A stretch of DNA of 64,000 nucleotides from Fonsecaea monophora. Taxonomy: Eukaryota > Ascomycota > Eurotiomycetes > Chaetothyriales > Herpotrichiellaceae. Below are positions 1 through 9,930 of the stretch, one piece after another. The stretch spans positions 62,001 through 126,000 of the forward strand of contig NW_019174017.1 in assembly GCF_001642475.1 (NCBI RefSeq), written 5' to 3'. Position 1 is the first letter of the stretch, and every line of letters starts with the position of its first letter. The position numbers and the translations under genes were made by a program. The notes below the pieces were generated by a model, which worked only from the letters and a program-made list of their open reading frames with translations, had not been told where the DNA came from and did no database searches.

Positions 1-167
1 CGTAGCTACCTGTAAAACGTCGATCAGCGCACTCATGCACGTTGCAGATATCCTTCGCCCTTGGACGAGAGACATTGTGTGAATAGCATCAGTTTGAAGT
101 TCCACGAGAAGGAGGACGAAGCGGCTGGGAAGCATGAGAATGGGGAGGCCAAGTAAAAGAAAGGCAT

Positions 168-1361
168 GTGTCGTCCATCCTAATTGAGTCTCACTTGCAG
201 GAAAATCCCCTGGCGCCTCTCTTCGATGCAGAACGCGCGTCGGCGCTGGACGTGCAGACGTCGACTGCGCCCGTCCACAACGTCACCACCGTGGGCCAAT
301 ACCGAATCTACCACACGATGTACCGGACCGACCGTACCATCCTCGTCGTCGCGGTCGGCCTCATGCTATTAGCCATCCTAGCCATCCTACCTCTCTACCG
401 AGGCCTGCCTAAGCCTCACCGCGTTACACTGGGTGCGTCGTGCCGCGCGCGAGCGCATGGACGTGGGCTCCAAGCTCGAGGAGGCCTGGTCGTCCTCTGC
501 CCTGCGGTTTCTGAGAACTCTCTCATTCTCTCTCCGTTCCTTCTCCTCCACGGTCTTCCCCCACAAGGCCGTGTGAGTCTTTGGCTGCCCTCGCAGAGCA
601 AAAGCAGGATAAACTTACTGGATTGCCAGAAGACAAAACAGGTTTCCAGTACAACAAACTACGACAAATCGAGAACAACGAGGCGGACGGATTCATACCA
701 TTTACGCCTCCTTCTCGGAAGCCTCTTACCTGTCCAACAAACTTTCCTCAGAACCGGCCTGCGGGATTGGGCGGTATTCTGGGGATGATCATGAACCGCA
801 CCCCATCTTGCTGAGATCGGGAGTGCACAAGGATGGGGCCTGGGCTGCGCAGGAGATCATCGAAAAAACAAAGACTGGGACAAGAGGCAAGAGGATGCCG
901 ATAAGCTCAAGCAAGGTCATTGGATACGGAGCAGTAGGAAAAGACTGGCGCGCCGCGGACTGAGAACGAAAGTGTGCTCGAGAACTGTCGAGGCTAGGCC
1001 GCCCTCACCATTTGTGCCAAATTCATCAGCACCCACGCATTCACGATACTACGACGGCTACTGACTGCTCGGCAGGAAGATCAGCCTGTCGCCCTTCGAG
1101 GTAGCTAAGACCCTGCACTACTCGACCGTGGTCGACGACCGAACCGGCACCATAATACCCTACAGTGTCCTCGACGTCGACAACAGGAAGAGGCCCGACC
1201 GGGCACCGCAGTCTGGCTCGAACCTGTCCGCCGACGAATTGGTCAAGATCCTTGGTTCCCGCAAAGTGCGCTACGGCGAGGTCACACCTAATATCCTCGG
1301 GCTGGGCTGGGCCTGGTCGAGTGTACCGACCCAGCCAAGGCGGGAAAGACTCTATGATTGA
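168..1361 (+). pseudogene. C-terminal part of a fungal multi-pass membrane protein, broken
   Basis: Two coding blocks fit one protein. The first, about 190-404, ends in a strong membrane helix (residues around TILVVAVGLMLLAILAIL) followed by LYRG. The second, about 1070-1330, reads LLGRKISLSPFEVAKTL and later LSADELVKILGSRKVRYGEV. In an uncharacterised Pezizomycotina membrane-protein family, which I recognise by pattern only, a last helix is followed directly by a W-LGRK-SLSP-E-AK segment. Here about 660 bp separate the halves, far longer than other introns in the window, and the expected tryptophan before LLGRK is a TGA stop at about 1061-1063. I infer an insertion plus decay. The protein would sit in a membrane; its function is unknown. 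The intervening stretch contains another short open segment (about 440-570) followed by a GTGAGT donor-like site. Confidence 0.5.
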
Positions 1362-1772
1362 TTTTCAGGGTTGGACATGGTGTGGTTCGCTCATGTGAAA
1401 TTCCTCTAAAACACAAAGTTCACGAGGCTTTCTGTCGGCCATGGTGTATACTTGTCAGGGTTGGGCTCTAGGAGAAGAAAGAGGGCATCCGCGAAAACGG
1501 GCGTGCATGGAATCCATCGACGACGAATGTGTTATGAGTTACGGCCGCACATGGCATGTAAAGCCACGGGGCCGTCATCTTACTTGCAGCGTCTGCCAGC
1601 GAGATTGGACCAGCGACCTGGCATTGCGATGTATAACGAAAGAGAAGAAAAGGTGCATTACGTTGATTATGCAATACGGACGCTGGACACGGTCTCAGGA
1701 TTCGTCTATGTCACGAAGTTACAGTAACATGTCTTTTAACTCTAGGTCGCATTGGCACGCTTACTCGAGGTG

Positions 1773-2517
1773 CTAAAGTCTGGAGTTCACGGTCATGACC
1801 ACCTTGCTCTCCTTCATCATGTACGACGGCAAGACCATGGCCCACGATGGGTCCACGTTCCTGCGCAGGCCCTTGTATCCTGCTCGACAACATCTCCCTG
1901 AACCTCTCCTCGCATATGCGGTTCCACTCGCCGCGGACCCGCCCTGTCCATGTGTCCACCGCGTCGCTCTTGTCCATGGAATTGATGCAGACCACGAACT
2001 TGATGGTGGCCTCGGACATCGGCTTGTCCATCGGGCTGTGCATGTTTCAAAGCTCGGCTCCTCAGTTGGTCATGCTCCCGTTCGCGAACTCGTGCTGGCA
2101 GATGTGCAAGATCTGGTTTGTGGTGCCGCACGCGATGCAGAAGAAGACTACTGAGTTGCACATCTTCGCGGTGATGGTCAGGTACGCGCTCAACTTGTTG
2201 ACCACCTTTTCGACCGAGTACCAGATGTTGCTCTTGTTCTTGTACATGTTCGCCAGACTCTCCAGGTTCGTGTCCGCGTACAGCGACTCCTTCGTCCCGA
2301 CGTCCATGAGCGAGTCCCTCCTCGCGCACAGAGTCACGTACTTCTTACACAAAGGTGATGATATTCCCCGGGTTATCCTCGGTGTCGTGGTGTATCGGGA
2401 ACCGGTGCCTCGTCATGTCCGGCATCAGGTTCGTCATCCCCAACTTGACCATGTCCCTGTCGAAGTTCATCACCCCGGGCATGTCATATCACACCTTTGC
2501 AGGGTCGTACCCGTCCA
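1773..2517 (-). pseudogene. Viral-type ORF of unknown family, frameshifted
   Basis: Three reading blocks on the minus strand form one continuous protein if two frameshifts are allowed: about 2517-2355, 2352-2062 and 2060-1773, ending at a TAG. Codon usage is strongly G/C at third positions, matching the neighbouring capping-enzyme ORF. The middle block contains a C-x2-C pair followed by HICQHEF, a possible metal-binding site. The last block includes NSMDKSDAVDTWTGRVRGEW. I do not recognise the family. It lies immediately 3' of the guanylyltransferase-like ORF on the same strand, so it probably belonged to the same viral genome. Each frame carries stops, so it is not expected to make a full protein today. 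Confidence 0.45.
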
Positions 2518-2569
2518 TGGACCCGCATCTAGCCGCACAGTGGCCGCAGAGCAGGACCTTGACCAAGCA

Positions 2570-2945
2570 CGGGGGAAGACCCCGTACGTCGAAGAGCTCT
2601 ACATCCCGTTCTCGAACATGGCCGGGAATCTGTTCGGCAACATGAACGCTGTCCGCAACGCCTTCAAGCCAGGGGCTCTACCCGACGTCGACGACACGGG
2701 CGCGGGGTCGACCCACCGGCGCCAACGCCCCCGAGAACGCCAACATCAGCGCGGCCACCAACGCCTTGCCGACCGGGGCCACCTTCGCGAGACAGGGTCA
2801 ACAACAGCAGCATGGTGGCGGTGGTGCCGTGCTGTTCGATTTGGTGGCAAAGGACTCGACCAGGCGCCTGATGTGGACTCCGGAACTGATCGCCATGAGC
2901 TCGAGCTCCAACGCGGTCGGCACCCTATCCCACACCTTTCCTGCA
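2570..2945 (+). pseudogene. Viral-type coding fragment of unknown function
   Basis: A plus-strand reading begins near PYVEELYIPFSNMAGNLFGN and continues, after one frame change near 2710, as an alanine/asparagine-rich and then glutamine/glycine-rich stretch ending around SSSSNAVGTLSHTF. Third codon positions are almost all C or G, like the other viral-type ORFs. The last 180 bases overlap, on the opposite strand, the likely tail of the guanylyltransferase-like reading frame, so one of the two assignments must be wrong there. No family is recognised. Composition suggests a structural or membrane-associated protein, but that is only inference. Confidence 0.3.
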
Positions 2946-4435
2946 GATCATGTACGGCCTCCTGGTGGTGAGCGCGCACTTGTGCCGCTTCAGATCCACG
3001 GACAGCTTCGCGCTGCCGTTCATGCTTAGCGTGTCGATGTATACCATAGAGCCGTCCGCGATCATCTCCGCCACCACGACATCTGGCCTGATGGTCAACT
3101 CGGGCATGCCCGTGCTGTTGATAGTGACCATATACGACAACACTATCATCTTCAGGTCGGTTATATACACTACGTACCTAAACGTATAGTATAGGATGTA
3201 CACCTTCATTCCGTCGGCTTTGGCCATGTACTCCCCCTTGTACCCCTTCAAGCTCGAGACGTCCATCACGATGTGGTCGGCGGCCCTGTTGTCGCTCCTA
3301 AACTCGGGGTCGACTGCCCCTCTCATCGACCAGATTGTGCCGACGATACCCATGCACGTGCACACAATCGCCTTCACGATGCTGTTGGTCGCCCGGCCCT
3401 CGATCTCGAACTCGGCCGCGTACGACTCCTCGATGTCGTTGGTGTACCTCCTCGCGATGACGTGGGTCGTCGTGTTTCTGATCATCATGGTGGACCTGAT
3501 CTCGACCATATCCACGTCATACATCACGCTCTTGATGGCGCCGTCGAAGCCGTACCCGTCCGAGACCGCCAGGATGTACACGGGCACTATCCTCGTCCTG
3601 CCCCTCGTCACCTTCACCACCGCCTCGTTGTTCGAACGCTTCCTCACCTTCGCCTTGGCGTTCATCACCGAGCCCGTCCACCAGGTGCACTCCGCCTCCC
3701 TGATCTCGGGCGTGGTGGCGTCTGGGAACAGCCCGCTCTCCATCTTCTCGAACATGATCCTGGCTAGGGGCGTGTGCATCCTCTCCTCCACCTCTCTGAC
3801 CGGCCTCTGCGACACGGCGGAGAATGTAACCATGTTCACGCTCGGGTGCGGGAGCGACTCCACGGTCATGTTGTCCAACGCGTTCGTGATGTCAGCTGTG
3901 ATGGGTTGAACCCATGAGGAGGCTCGGCTCTCGCGAACCAGCACCAAGACCAACGCCAGGACTAACGCCACTTCCGAGACACGCACGGTGCAAGGGATAC
4001 AGGATCCTGGCACCTGAGACACCGTACGCAAGGGAAGGTCAGGAAGACAGACAAAGTATAAGAGGAAGAATGTCGGGCGTGTACGAGAAAGGAAGGACAA
4101 TGGAGAAAGGGGAAGATAATGGACATCCCTTACGGGGGAGCGTACGATATAAGGAGAGAGAGAGCGCGGGTGTTCGTCCTTCTTCCTCTCTCCTCAGATT
4201 TATCCTCCTTGTTACTAGGTTGGCTAGCTAGTTGCAGAACTCTTTCCAAACCCTCACAGCAGCCGTGCTCGACACGCTTCCTGCTGACCGACTCCAAGAT
4301 CTTGATCGGGTTCTTACACCTGCACAGCACCGGCTCCAAAGGCCCGTCCAAGCCCAACCTTACGTGCTCGAACCTGGCCATGGCTGGGTTCTTGTCCTCG
4401 GCGCAGATCGGGCAGATGTTCAGCACGACATCCAT
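2925..4435 (-). pseudogene. mRNA capping enzyme, N-terminal half (triphosphatase-like + guanylyltransferase), interrupted by a solo LTR
   Basis: Minus-strand reading from a methionine at 4435. An N-terminal segment carries C-P-I-C and C-R-C cysteines. Solo LTR 3897-4258 then interrupts it, and a long open block runs to 2925. That block contains YAAEFEIEGR (about 3400), the alternating acidic strand expected of tunnel-type RNA triphosphatases. It next contains AKADGMK, a KxDG nucleotidyltransferase motif whose lysine codon is at 3219-3221, then a basic-hydrophobic strand (VVYITDLKMIVL) and VVVAEMIADGSMVYID, resembling guanylyltransferase motifs III and IIIa. After a stop at 2925 a shifted frame continues to about 2830. 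The order triphosphatase then guanylyltransferase is that of capping enzymes of large DNA viruses. The first about 60 residues of the 391-residue open frame come from LTR sequence. Disabled by the LTR and frameshifts. Confidence 0.65.
3897..4258 (-). repeat. Solo LTR, family 1, copy A
   Basis: A 362-bp block starts TGTGATGGGTTGAACCCA and ends CCCTCACA. It is largely the same sequence as 29988-30327, including the internal GCGTACGATATAAGGAGAGAG stretch (TATA-like) and GGTTGGCTAGCTAGTTGCAG. Flanking five bases are TCAGC and GCAGC, a 5-bp target duplication with one mismatch. TG...CA ends, length and duplication fit a solo long terminal repeat of an LTR retrotransposon. I see no internal gag-pol region, so the strand given is arbitrary. 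It splits the capping-enzyme reading frame. Confidence 0.85.
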
Positions 4436-4668
4436 GTTCGGCTAGTCGTGCTTCGCCCAGTGCACAGGTACGTGAGTCCGTATCGCGACGACGACGATCA
4501 TGAGCGGGAGCACGACCGCAACCGGGTTTACAGTCAGCCGCTGGGACGCCACCGCCGACACGAGGTTGCATGCGATGCAGCTGCTCGGAGTCGGACTGAA
4601 GCGGTCAGTGCGACCCTAGCTAGAGGTTTTCGTACCCGTACCGTCTACAGGCACGGACCGGGTACCGC

Positions 4669-5210
4669 ATGAATCAGACGCCCACGATCATGTGCAACAT
4701 CCTGGTCAACACCTGCCTGGCGTGCGGGAAGGTGGCGTCGACGAAGGTGACGCTGTGCGACAGAGGCCGGGACGGGTACATCTGCCTGAGGGACGGCGTG
4801 GTGCTGTCGGAGGTCAACTTCGTGGAACATCAGCGTCGACATGAAGGTGTCCATGGACCTCAAGGTGATCATGAACACGACGGTGGTCTGGGCCGCCCTG
4901 AACATCGTCGTGACCGACGCCCTGGTCCTGCTGCCATCCGAGAACATGACCAGCCACATGACGCCCTACATGCGTATCGGTCTGCCCATGGCCGTCTTCA
5001 GCAGGATGTACTCGGCCTTGAGTATGTGCGGGAACCCGTTACCAGTCCATGTGGACGGACCAGAACTTGTACGAGTTCCTGGTGATGGGCATCCCGCCAG
5101 ACCCGTCCTTGCACATGTACACCAACTCGTCGGTGTTGAAGCACTTGTACCAGATGGTGTGTACTCGCAGTGGCACATCTCGATCGACAGACTGCTGTTT
5201 CCTTAGGGGT
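4669..5210 (+). pseudogene. Viral-type ORF with N-terminal cysteine motif, frameshifted
   Basis: An ATG at 4669 opens a frame with C...C-x2-C...C...C in its first 45 residues (CNILVNTCLACGK, later TLCDRGRDGYICLRDG), a plausible zinc ribbon. Near 4835 the reading shifts to a second frame (KVSMDLKVIMNTTVVWAALN...) and near 5045 to a third (MWTDQNLYEFLVMGIPPDPS). Codon usage is GC3-rich. The gene points away from the minus-strand ORF starting at 4435, leaving 230 bp for divergent promoters. The family is not recognised. The opposite strand also reads openly in part; I prefer the plus strand because its codons match those of the recognised viral-type genes. Confidence 0.4.
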
Positions 5211-6140
5211 GGCAGGCGACCAAACGCAGAGTGTGAATGGCGTGTCCTTTGACTGATACTGATATCTCACGCCCTTTTACTCGCTGGTGGTGCCGTGTGG
5301 TGTGGTGTTGTACTGTAATGGGTGTGGTAGGGACAGCACAGTGACGTGACTGTATCTATCGTCGTCTGAACTGTCCCTTGCGGCATGACTTGGGCGTTGA
5401 CACCTGAATGTTTGTGCCCGTTGGCCACGGAGCGCTAATGCACGAAGCTGCTGCACGGGCGATAACTGACACTCACGATTCCTTGTGGTCCGTGCACCTC
5501 CTCTTGCATTAGCGCCTCTTTGCAAGTCAACGACCCCTTTGCTGAGATATACATGACCCCCGTTCTCTCTTCTCGTGGGCTTGGGGGATATGGGCTACCA
5601 TGACTCACAGTCCACCATGGGCGACGCTCGACCTGCGGCGTGGTGGGAGGTTGAAAACATCGGTAACGTCACGTTCAATCACTTTTACCGCGGCGTCACG
5701 GATTCCTCGAATGTCTGCCCTGTGGCGACTTGACTTGCCAGATCGAGAAACCGGACCCTCCACCGCCAGTTGAGTCGAAGTCGAGGTCGAGGCCTCTCTG
5801 CGTCGGCAGATATACTCTTCCGCCGCGCTGATCAGCGCAAAGGAGCAGAAATGGAGGCCCCGCTACATGATGTCCAAGCCATCTTATGTTCGAGGAAGAG
5901 GCGGTTGTGGGGGCTTTTCAGACACTGATTATGGCCGATATCATGGTGCTGATGAGCCTCCTCGTCGTCCGAGGCCCCTATACCTGCAAGAGCGTAAGCA
6001 ACTGGCGATGGAGACATATATATGCTGACAGCATACCAGTACTTCCCACCCTCAAAGGCGTGGTAAGTCCGCCCATTTTCTACGCGGTGGTCTCTTATCC
6101 ATGACGATATAGAGGTGGTTTCAGTCAACCTGCGACATGC
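5211..6140. other. No convincing gene; contains an inverted repeat
   Basis: Short ORFs here show no family signal. The notable element is a perfect 11-bp inverted repeat, GCGCTAATGCA at 5432-5442 and its complement at 5505-5515, with a further short complementary pair inside and outside. It could be a small palindromic element or a decayed MITE; I saw no second copy. Confidence 0.4.
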
Positions 6141-6143
6141 CAA

Positions 6144-6849
6144 CTCCAACCATGGCCAAAGAAGCCAAAGAGATCATTCCGACGAGGTGACCGGCAAGGA
6201 GTTTAAGCCGAATATGCTCATCAGCACGAAGAACCTCGCGAGGGGGGTTGGAGGGTAGATCAGAGAGATGGCCGCGGTGACGAACATGTTCGATTCCATA
6301 GAGGCGTTCAGGACAAAGGAGATGCACCAGCCCAGGAATACGGTCGTAGTGTCGTTCCAGGACCAGAGGAGGGTCGGGCTCAGGCTCCCGAAGGGGGTCG
6401 TGGTTATACGCGGGAAGAGGTTGACGTTCACGGACACCAACAAGAGGGTGAGGACGGTCAGGGTCTCGTACGGGATTATACGTGTATTACAGCTCAGACA
6501 CATTCCCACGATCAAACACTACCCGTCCACGGTATTCAGGTCGATCACCATCCCGAGGGGGAGGTATAGGCTGGACACGCCCAGGCTGTCCGAGTGCGAG
6601 CTACTCGCCATCGTGATGTAGAACTATACTTCGGTCGTGAGGGACGCCATCATCATAGATAACTACGTCGTCTTTACCAGCTGCCCGGTCTACAACAGGA
6701 CAGTGATCGGCTGCGACCGCCTCTACCCAAAGCCGCCCTCCACGGAGAACATGGCGAGGTACTCGATGTTAGTTTTGGCCGTATTCGCGGAGGTGTACAT
6801 GTACAACACCTTGGACTTCGTCCCACTCGGGATTAAGTTCATCTCGTAG
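6144..6849 (+). pseudogene. Viral-type ORF of unknown family
   Basis: Two adjoining open blocks, 6268-6621 and 6637-6849, share the same frame and are separated by a TAG and a few codons. An upstream block (about 6180-6260, TGKEFKPNMLISTKNLARG) extends the N-terminus through another stop. Arginine is mainly AGG and third positions are G/C-rich, as in the recognised viral-type genes. The protein is rich in arginine, valine and isoleucine with no obvious membrane helix on this strand. The opposite strand gives a hydrophobic frame, which I regard as a shadow. The family is unknown. A perfect hairpin follows at 6960-6990. Confidence 0.4.
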
Positions 6850-6959
6850 ACATGATGACGGCCCTGTCCATAATGTCGTACGTGTTCAAGTCTACGGTCC
6901 TCTACAGCTCCGTGTCACGGTTCCGCGAAGACCTAGTTGGCACGTGACTATTTCGCGCG

Positions 6960-6990
6960 CTGCCTGCGACCATCACCTCGTCGCAGGCAG
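6960..6990. other. Perfect 11-bp hairpin
   Basis: CTGCCTGCGAC, a 9-base loop, then GTCGCAGGCAG. It lies about 110 bases after the end of the plus-strand viral-type ORF and about 170 bases beyond the 3' end of the minus-strand methyltransferase ORF, between convergent genes. Some giant viruses use intergenic palindromes as transcript 3'-end signals, so this is a candidate, by inference only. Confidence 0.5.
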
Positions 6991-7157
6991 GTCAACTCTC
7001 AGATAGACTCTGCTCGAGTTCGGTATTCATGTTATTAGTGCTGTAACACTTTGTGCTGTGCTGGCACCCCCGACCTGCTCAAGAACGGCTTCACGTACAT
7101 CGACTTGCCGAACGTCGAGATAATGTCCGAGCGCGAGATCCTCCCCGTCCCCGCAGG

Positions 7158-8079
7158 CTACAGGGTGACACGCTCACGTCCAACACCCGACCGCGGCATG
7201 GCGCCGTGTACGAACCTACACCAGAACATGGGCACCCCCTCGGCCCTGAAGATGTTGATAACCTTGATGTGGTACGAGATACTTAAAGAGAACACGGCCG
7301 GGATGCTCATCATCGCTATTGTCCTCGTGGATATAGCGTGGTCGATGAAAACCTCGGACCTGCACTTCGCCCAGAGCACGGTCGTCGCCCTCTTCGAGGT
7401 CGAAATCACCCGGTCGTCGAACTTCCTCTTGAAATCGTAGGGCATGATTGTGGCCCTCTTCATGCGCCTGAATAAATCCTCGACGCTGATCTCGGGGTCG
7501 ACCGCGATGTAGGACCACCCACTGACTATCATCTGCCTCCACCCCTGGAACCTCCCCGCGCCGGCGATGACTATCATCTTCCTCTTCTCGTGGACCAGCG
7601 ACTGCGCCATGGTGTACACGCGGTCGCGCATGGCGAACGACATGGCCGTGATGTCCAATAGGACTGCGTCCATCATTGAGGGCCTCACCATCGCAGCAAC
7701 CTCTCCTCTCCTCGAAGCAAACCATCCTCCGCGGCGACACCGACAACGCAAGGCAGGCAGAAGCGGTCTACTCGAAAGATGTGTTGAGATAGGTCTCGGC
7801 TAGGCGAGAGCGTGATTATCGGTCTTTGACCACGTTCACCACGGCGCGTCTAACCACGTCCACGGGGTTGGGCATCTTCTTCGCCACGCGCTGCCTGGGG
7901 TTCACCAGCACGACATTGGACGCGTCTGTCCTCTTGACGACATCTATCTCGTACACCGTGCCCTGCTCCATGTGCATGTTCCCGTTCGCAACTGGCACCA
8001 TCTCCAGTCGAATGCGGTCAACGTCCAGGAGGCTGAACCAAGATTCTTCCTTCTCTAGTGAGTCGCCATGGCAAGGCAA
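7158..8079 (-). pseudogene. Capping enzyme C-terminal half: OB-like segment plus cap methyltransferase-like domain
   Basis: Two minus-strand blocks follow one another. Block 8079-7816 ends in NPRQRVAKKMPNPVDVV, resembling motif VI of the capping-enzyme OB fold (basic residues, then PN). Block 7751-7158 has MIVIAGAGRFQGWRQMI followed by YIAVDPE, a class-I SAM-binding motif with the acidic residue at the end of the second strand. Further on is AVFSLSISYH, placed like the substrate-side motif of cap guanine-N7 methyltransferases. This order, OB then methyltransferase, is what should follow the guanylyltransferase found at 2925-4435. Here it lies upstream on the same strand, so the gene seems split and its halves reordered. 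The blocks are in different frames, so I call it a pseudogene. Assignment to N7 rather than 2'-O activity is tentative. Confidence 0.5.
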
Positions 8080-8179
8080 TGGTCCAAAAGCTTAGAGAAC
8101 TGACCACCTTGTAGTTGACAGTTACATGCCACCTACATTGTACTCCCCGGCCGTTCTCGTTTGATGCAGGTCTTCGGGC

Positions 8180-8530
8180 CCGGCGTCGGCGGCACGAACG
8201 AACGAGGGCAACGACTCCTCCTACTTCTGGTCCTCAGTCCGCAGCCGAGCGCATATGCTGTGCATCGCACACTCGATAGAAATATCCAACATCCTCAAGC
8301 TCTACGAGCAACAGCGCGCACCACCACGTTGTCGGACGCACACAGCTTGTCGTCCATACAAGAGCAGGTCGGCCGTGGGCTCCTACAGCCTCAGGGTTCT
8401 GGGGCTGCTCACCAACACGACCCCGTCGCAGGGGAAGGACAGTGCGTTGCCCATTAAGGTCAGGCGCGTGGAGAAGGGCGTGTTCTCCATGAGGGTGCCG
8501 GTACTGGACGACTCACTCTTGGTTCCTGTT
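8180..8530 (+). pseudogene. Viral-type coding fragment of unknown function
   Basis: A plus-strand frame reads NEGNDSSYFWSSVRSRAHML and continues with SIEISNILKLYEQQ, then GSYSLRVLGLLTNTTPSQGK and SMRVPVLDDS. No start codon or family is evident and the downstream end dissolves near 8530. Codon texture matches the surrounding viral-type DNA. It converges on the minus-strand membrane-protein ORF at 8513-9054. Confidence 0.3.
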
Positions 8531-9054
8531 CACGGTGCTGAACGACTCACTTTCCTCGTCTCTGACCGTGTCCGTCTTCATCCTCCTCCGCATGCTGAAC
8601 ACCAGTGACTTGGTGTGCCTCAACGCGTCCGGATCCGGCAGCCTCGCGGTGTTCCCGTGCCTCTCCGTGGGCCCGTCGGCCTTCAAGCGCTCGATCTCGA
8701 GCTCCATCCGTGACATGCGCTTCTGCATTATCTCCATGACCCTGTTCGACCCCCACAATCCGGGCCTCGCCCTCATTGCCGTCCCCGCCCTTGCTCGCCG
8801 CACTGCCGCCGACCCCGAACTCGATCGAGCGGTCGATCTCCTCGATGTCCGACATGACGCCCAGGGTGGGGTTCGACACCTGCATAGAGCACACGACTGT
8901 GGACACCGTGGTGAAGAGGATGATGAATATGGAGGTGACCAGCACGAATGAGGATCTTGTTCGTCTGATTCGCGGGATATAACGATGCCGACGTTGCTCC
9001 GTATGGGAAGAGGTCATACTGCATGGGAGCGTTGTTGAACATGATTTGACTCAT
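8513..9054 (-). pseudogene. Viral-type single-pass membrane protein with coiled-coil tail, frameshifted
   Basis: A methionine at 9054 opens a short N-terminal block (NNAPMQYDLFPYGATSASL). After a frameshift near 8945 a strong membrane helix follows (SFVLVTSIFIILFTTVSTVV), then an acidic linker. After a second frameshift near 8760 comes a charged helical segment with heptad-like spacing (MQKRMSRMELEIERLK), ending at 8513. I infer a type-II or type-III anchored protein with a cytoplasmic or lumenal coiled coil. The family is not recognised. Small anchored proteins of this sort are common in enveloped or membrane-containing large DNA viruses, but that is context and not proof. Confidence 0.4.
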
Positions 9055-9117
9055 CTGCTTCGGCGAGGATGGGCGGTCGAAGGGTCCATGACGGTGAGGG
9101 TGGGCTTACACGAGGCA

Positions 9118-9324
9118 TCAGACCGCTGGCAGAGAGGCCACCACAGCCATTGTGAATACTAGTCCAGCAAAATGAGGAAACCAAGGTTGATCATCATTAT
9201 CGCCCGTGTTTTTGTACACGACTACGTACACCAACACAAGTCCCAGCATGGTCTGCAACTGGTACTTGGCGCGGTCGTCAGCCGCCTCCGCGTCGTCCAG
9301 ATGCACAAGACCGTGTCCAGCCAT
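9118..9324 (-). CDS. Small protein with two predicted membrane helices
   Basis: A 68-residue frame whose central and C-terminal parts are hydrophobic: MLGLVLVYVVVY, a short polar loop (KNTGDNDDQPWF), then AGLVFTMAVVASLPAV. The loop is asparagine/aspartate-rich, giving a hairpin topology. The real start may be internal, at the methionine before LGLVLVYV. Third positions are less biased to G/C than in neighbours, so it may be partly decayed or not viral. No family is recognised. Confidence 0.3.
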   Translation of the reverse strand: MAGHGLVHLDDAEAADDRAKYQLQTMLGLVLVYVVVYKNTGDNDDQPWFPHFAGLVFTMAVVASLPAV

Positions 9325-9859
9325 TTGACCCAGTACGTGGAACTACTTACCCACGCTGGTGAAGAAGGCCACCGTGTGGTCTATATCGATACGCATTGTC
9401 ACGAACACCCACGTGACACTGGACACTCAGCTCAGGCCGTCCACCAAGCAATCAGGCCGCCAGCCAAGTAGCTGGCTTATCGCATGTATATAGCAGGAGG
9501 GATGATATTGTCAACCTTGAAGCCTTCTTCAAGCGTTGACATCTCTATCTATAGGCTAGTTATCTTCATTATTGATCCCATAGTACACGCATTCACCCTC
9601 CAGTTAGTTAACCGGTGTGATACGCATGCCCGTGTGTGGCCTCCCGCTCGCGGGCATCACCACGTGTTAGGAGTTTATGGATCCGTTGTGCCGCTGACTG
9701 TTCTTCTCCTGGCATGCATACCAAAGATCTGCTCGATGTGGCCAGATATTGCGCGATGTTTCCAAAGGTATGCTTCGAAGCTGGATTGGGAAGACAAACC
9801 TTTTGCCTCAAGCCTACTACTATCAAGGTTTGAAGGACACGGTTCAAAGACAGAATGGG

Positions 9860-9930
9860 AGTGGATCGTCTCAACGAGTACAAACCACTCGTTGACAACT
9901 GCATTGAGATCGACAACGGCTCTACGAAAG
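9860..9930. repeat. Hairpin repeat, copy A
   Basis: A short block shared with 21051-21110. Its core is CAACGAGT, a 7-base loop, ACTCGTTG, a perfect 8-bp stem preceded by GGATCGTC in both copies. Similarity continues about 25 bases beyond the stem. The copies lie in the two viral-type blocks, or at their edges. Confidence 0.6.

Noticed and set aside
3196..3909. 237-residue hydrophobic plus-strand ORF
   Set aside because: Antisense of the guanylyltransferase-like ORF; the sense strand carries recognisable motifs.
3897..4100. N-terminal 60 residues of the 391-residue minus ORF as a leader of the capping enzyme
   Set aside because: This part is LTR sequence shared with 29988-30327, not original coding sequence.
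7051..7440. Plus-strand 129-residue ORF
   Set aside because: Overlaps the methyltransferase-like minus frame, which has the SAM-binding motif; the plus frame has none.
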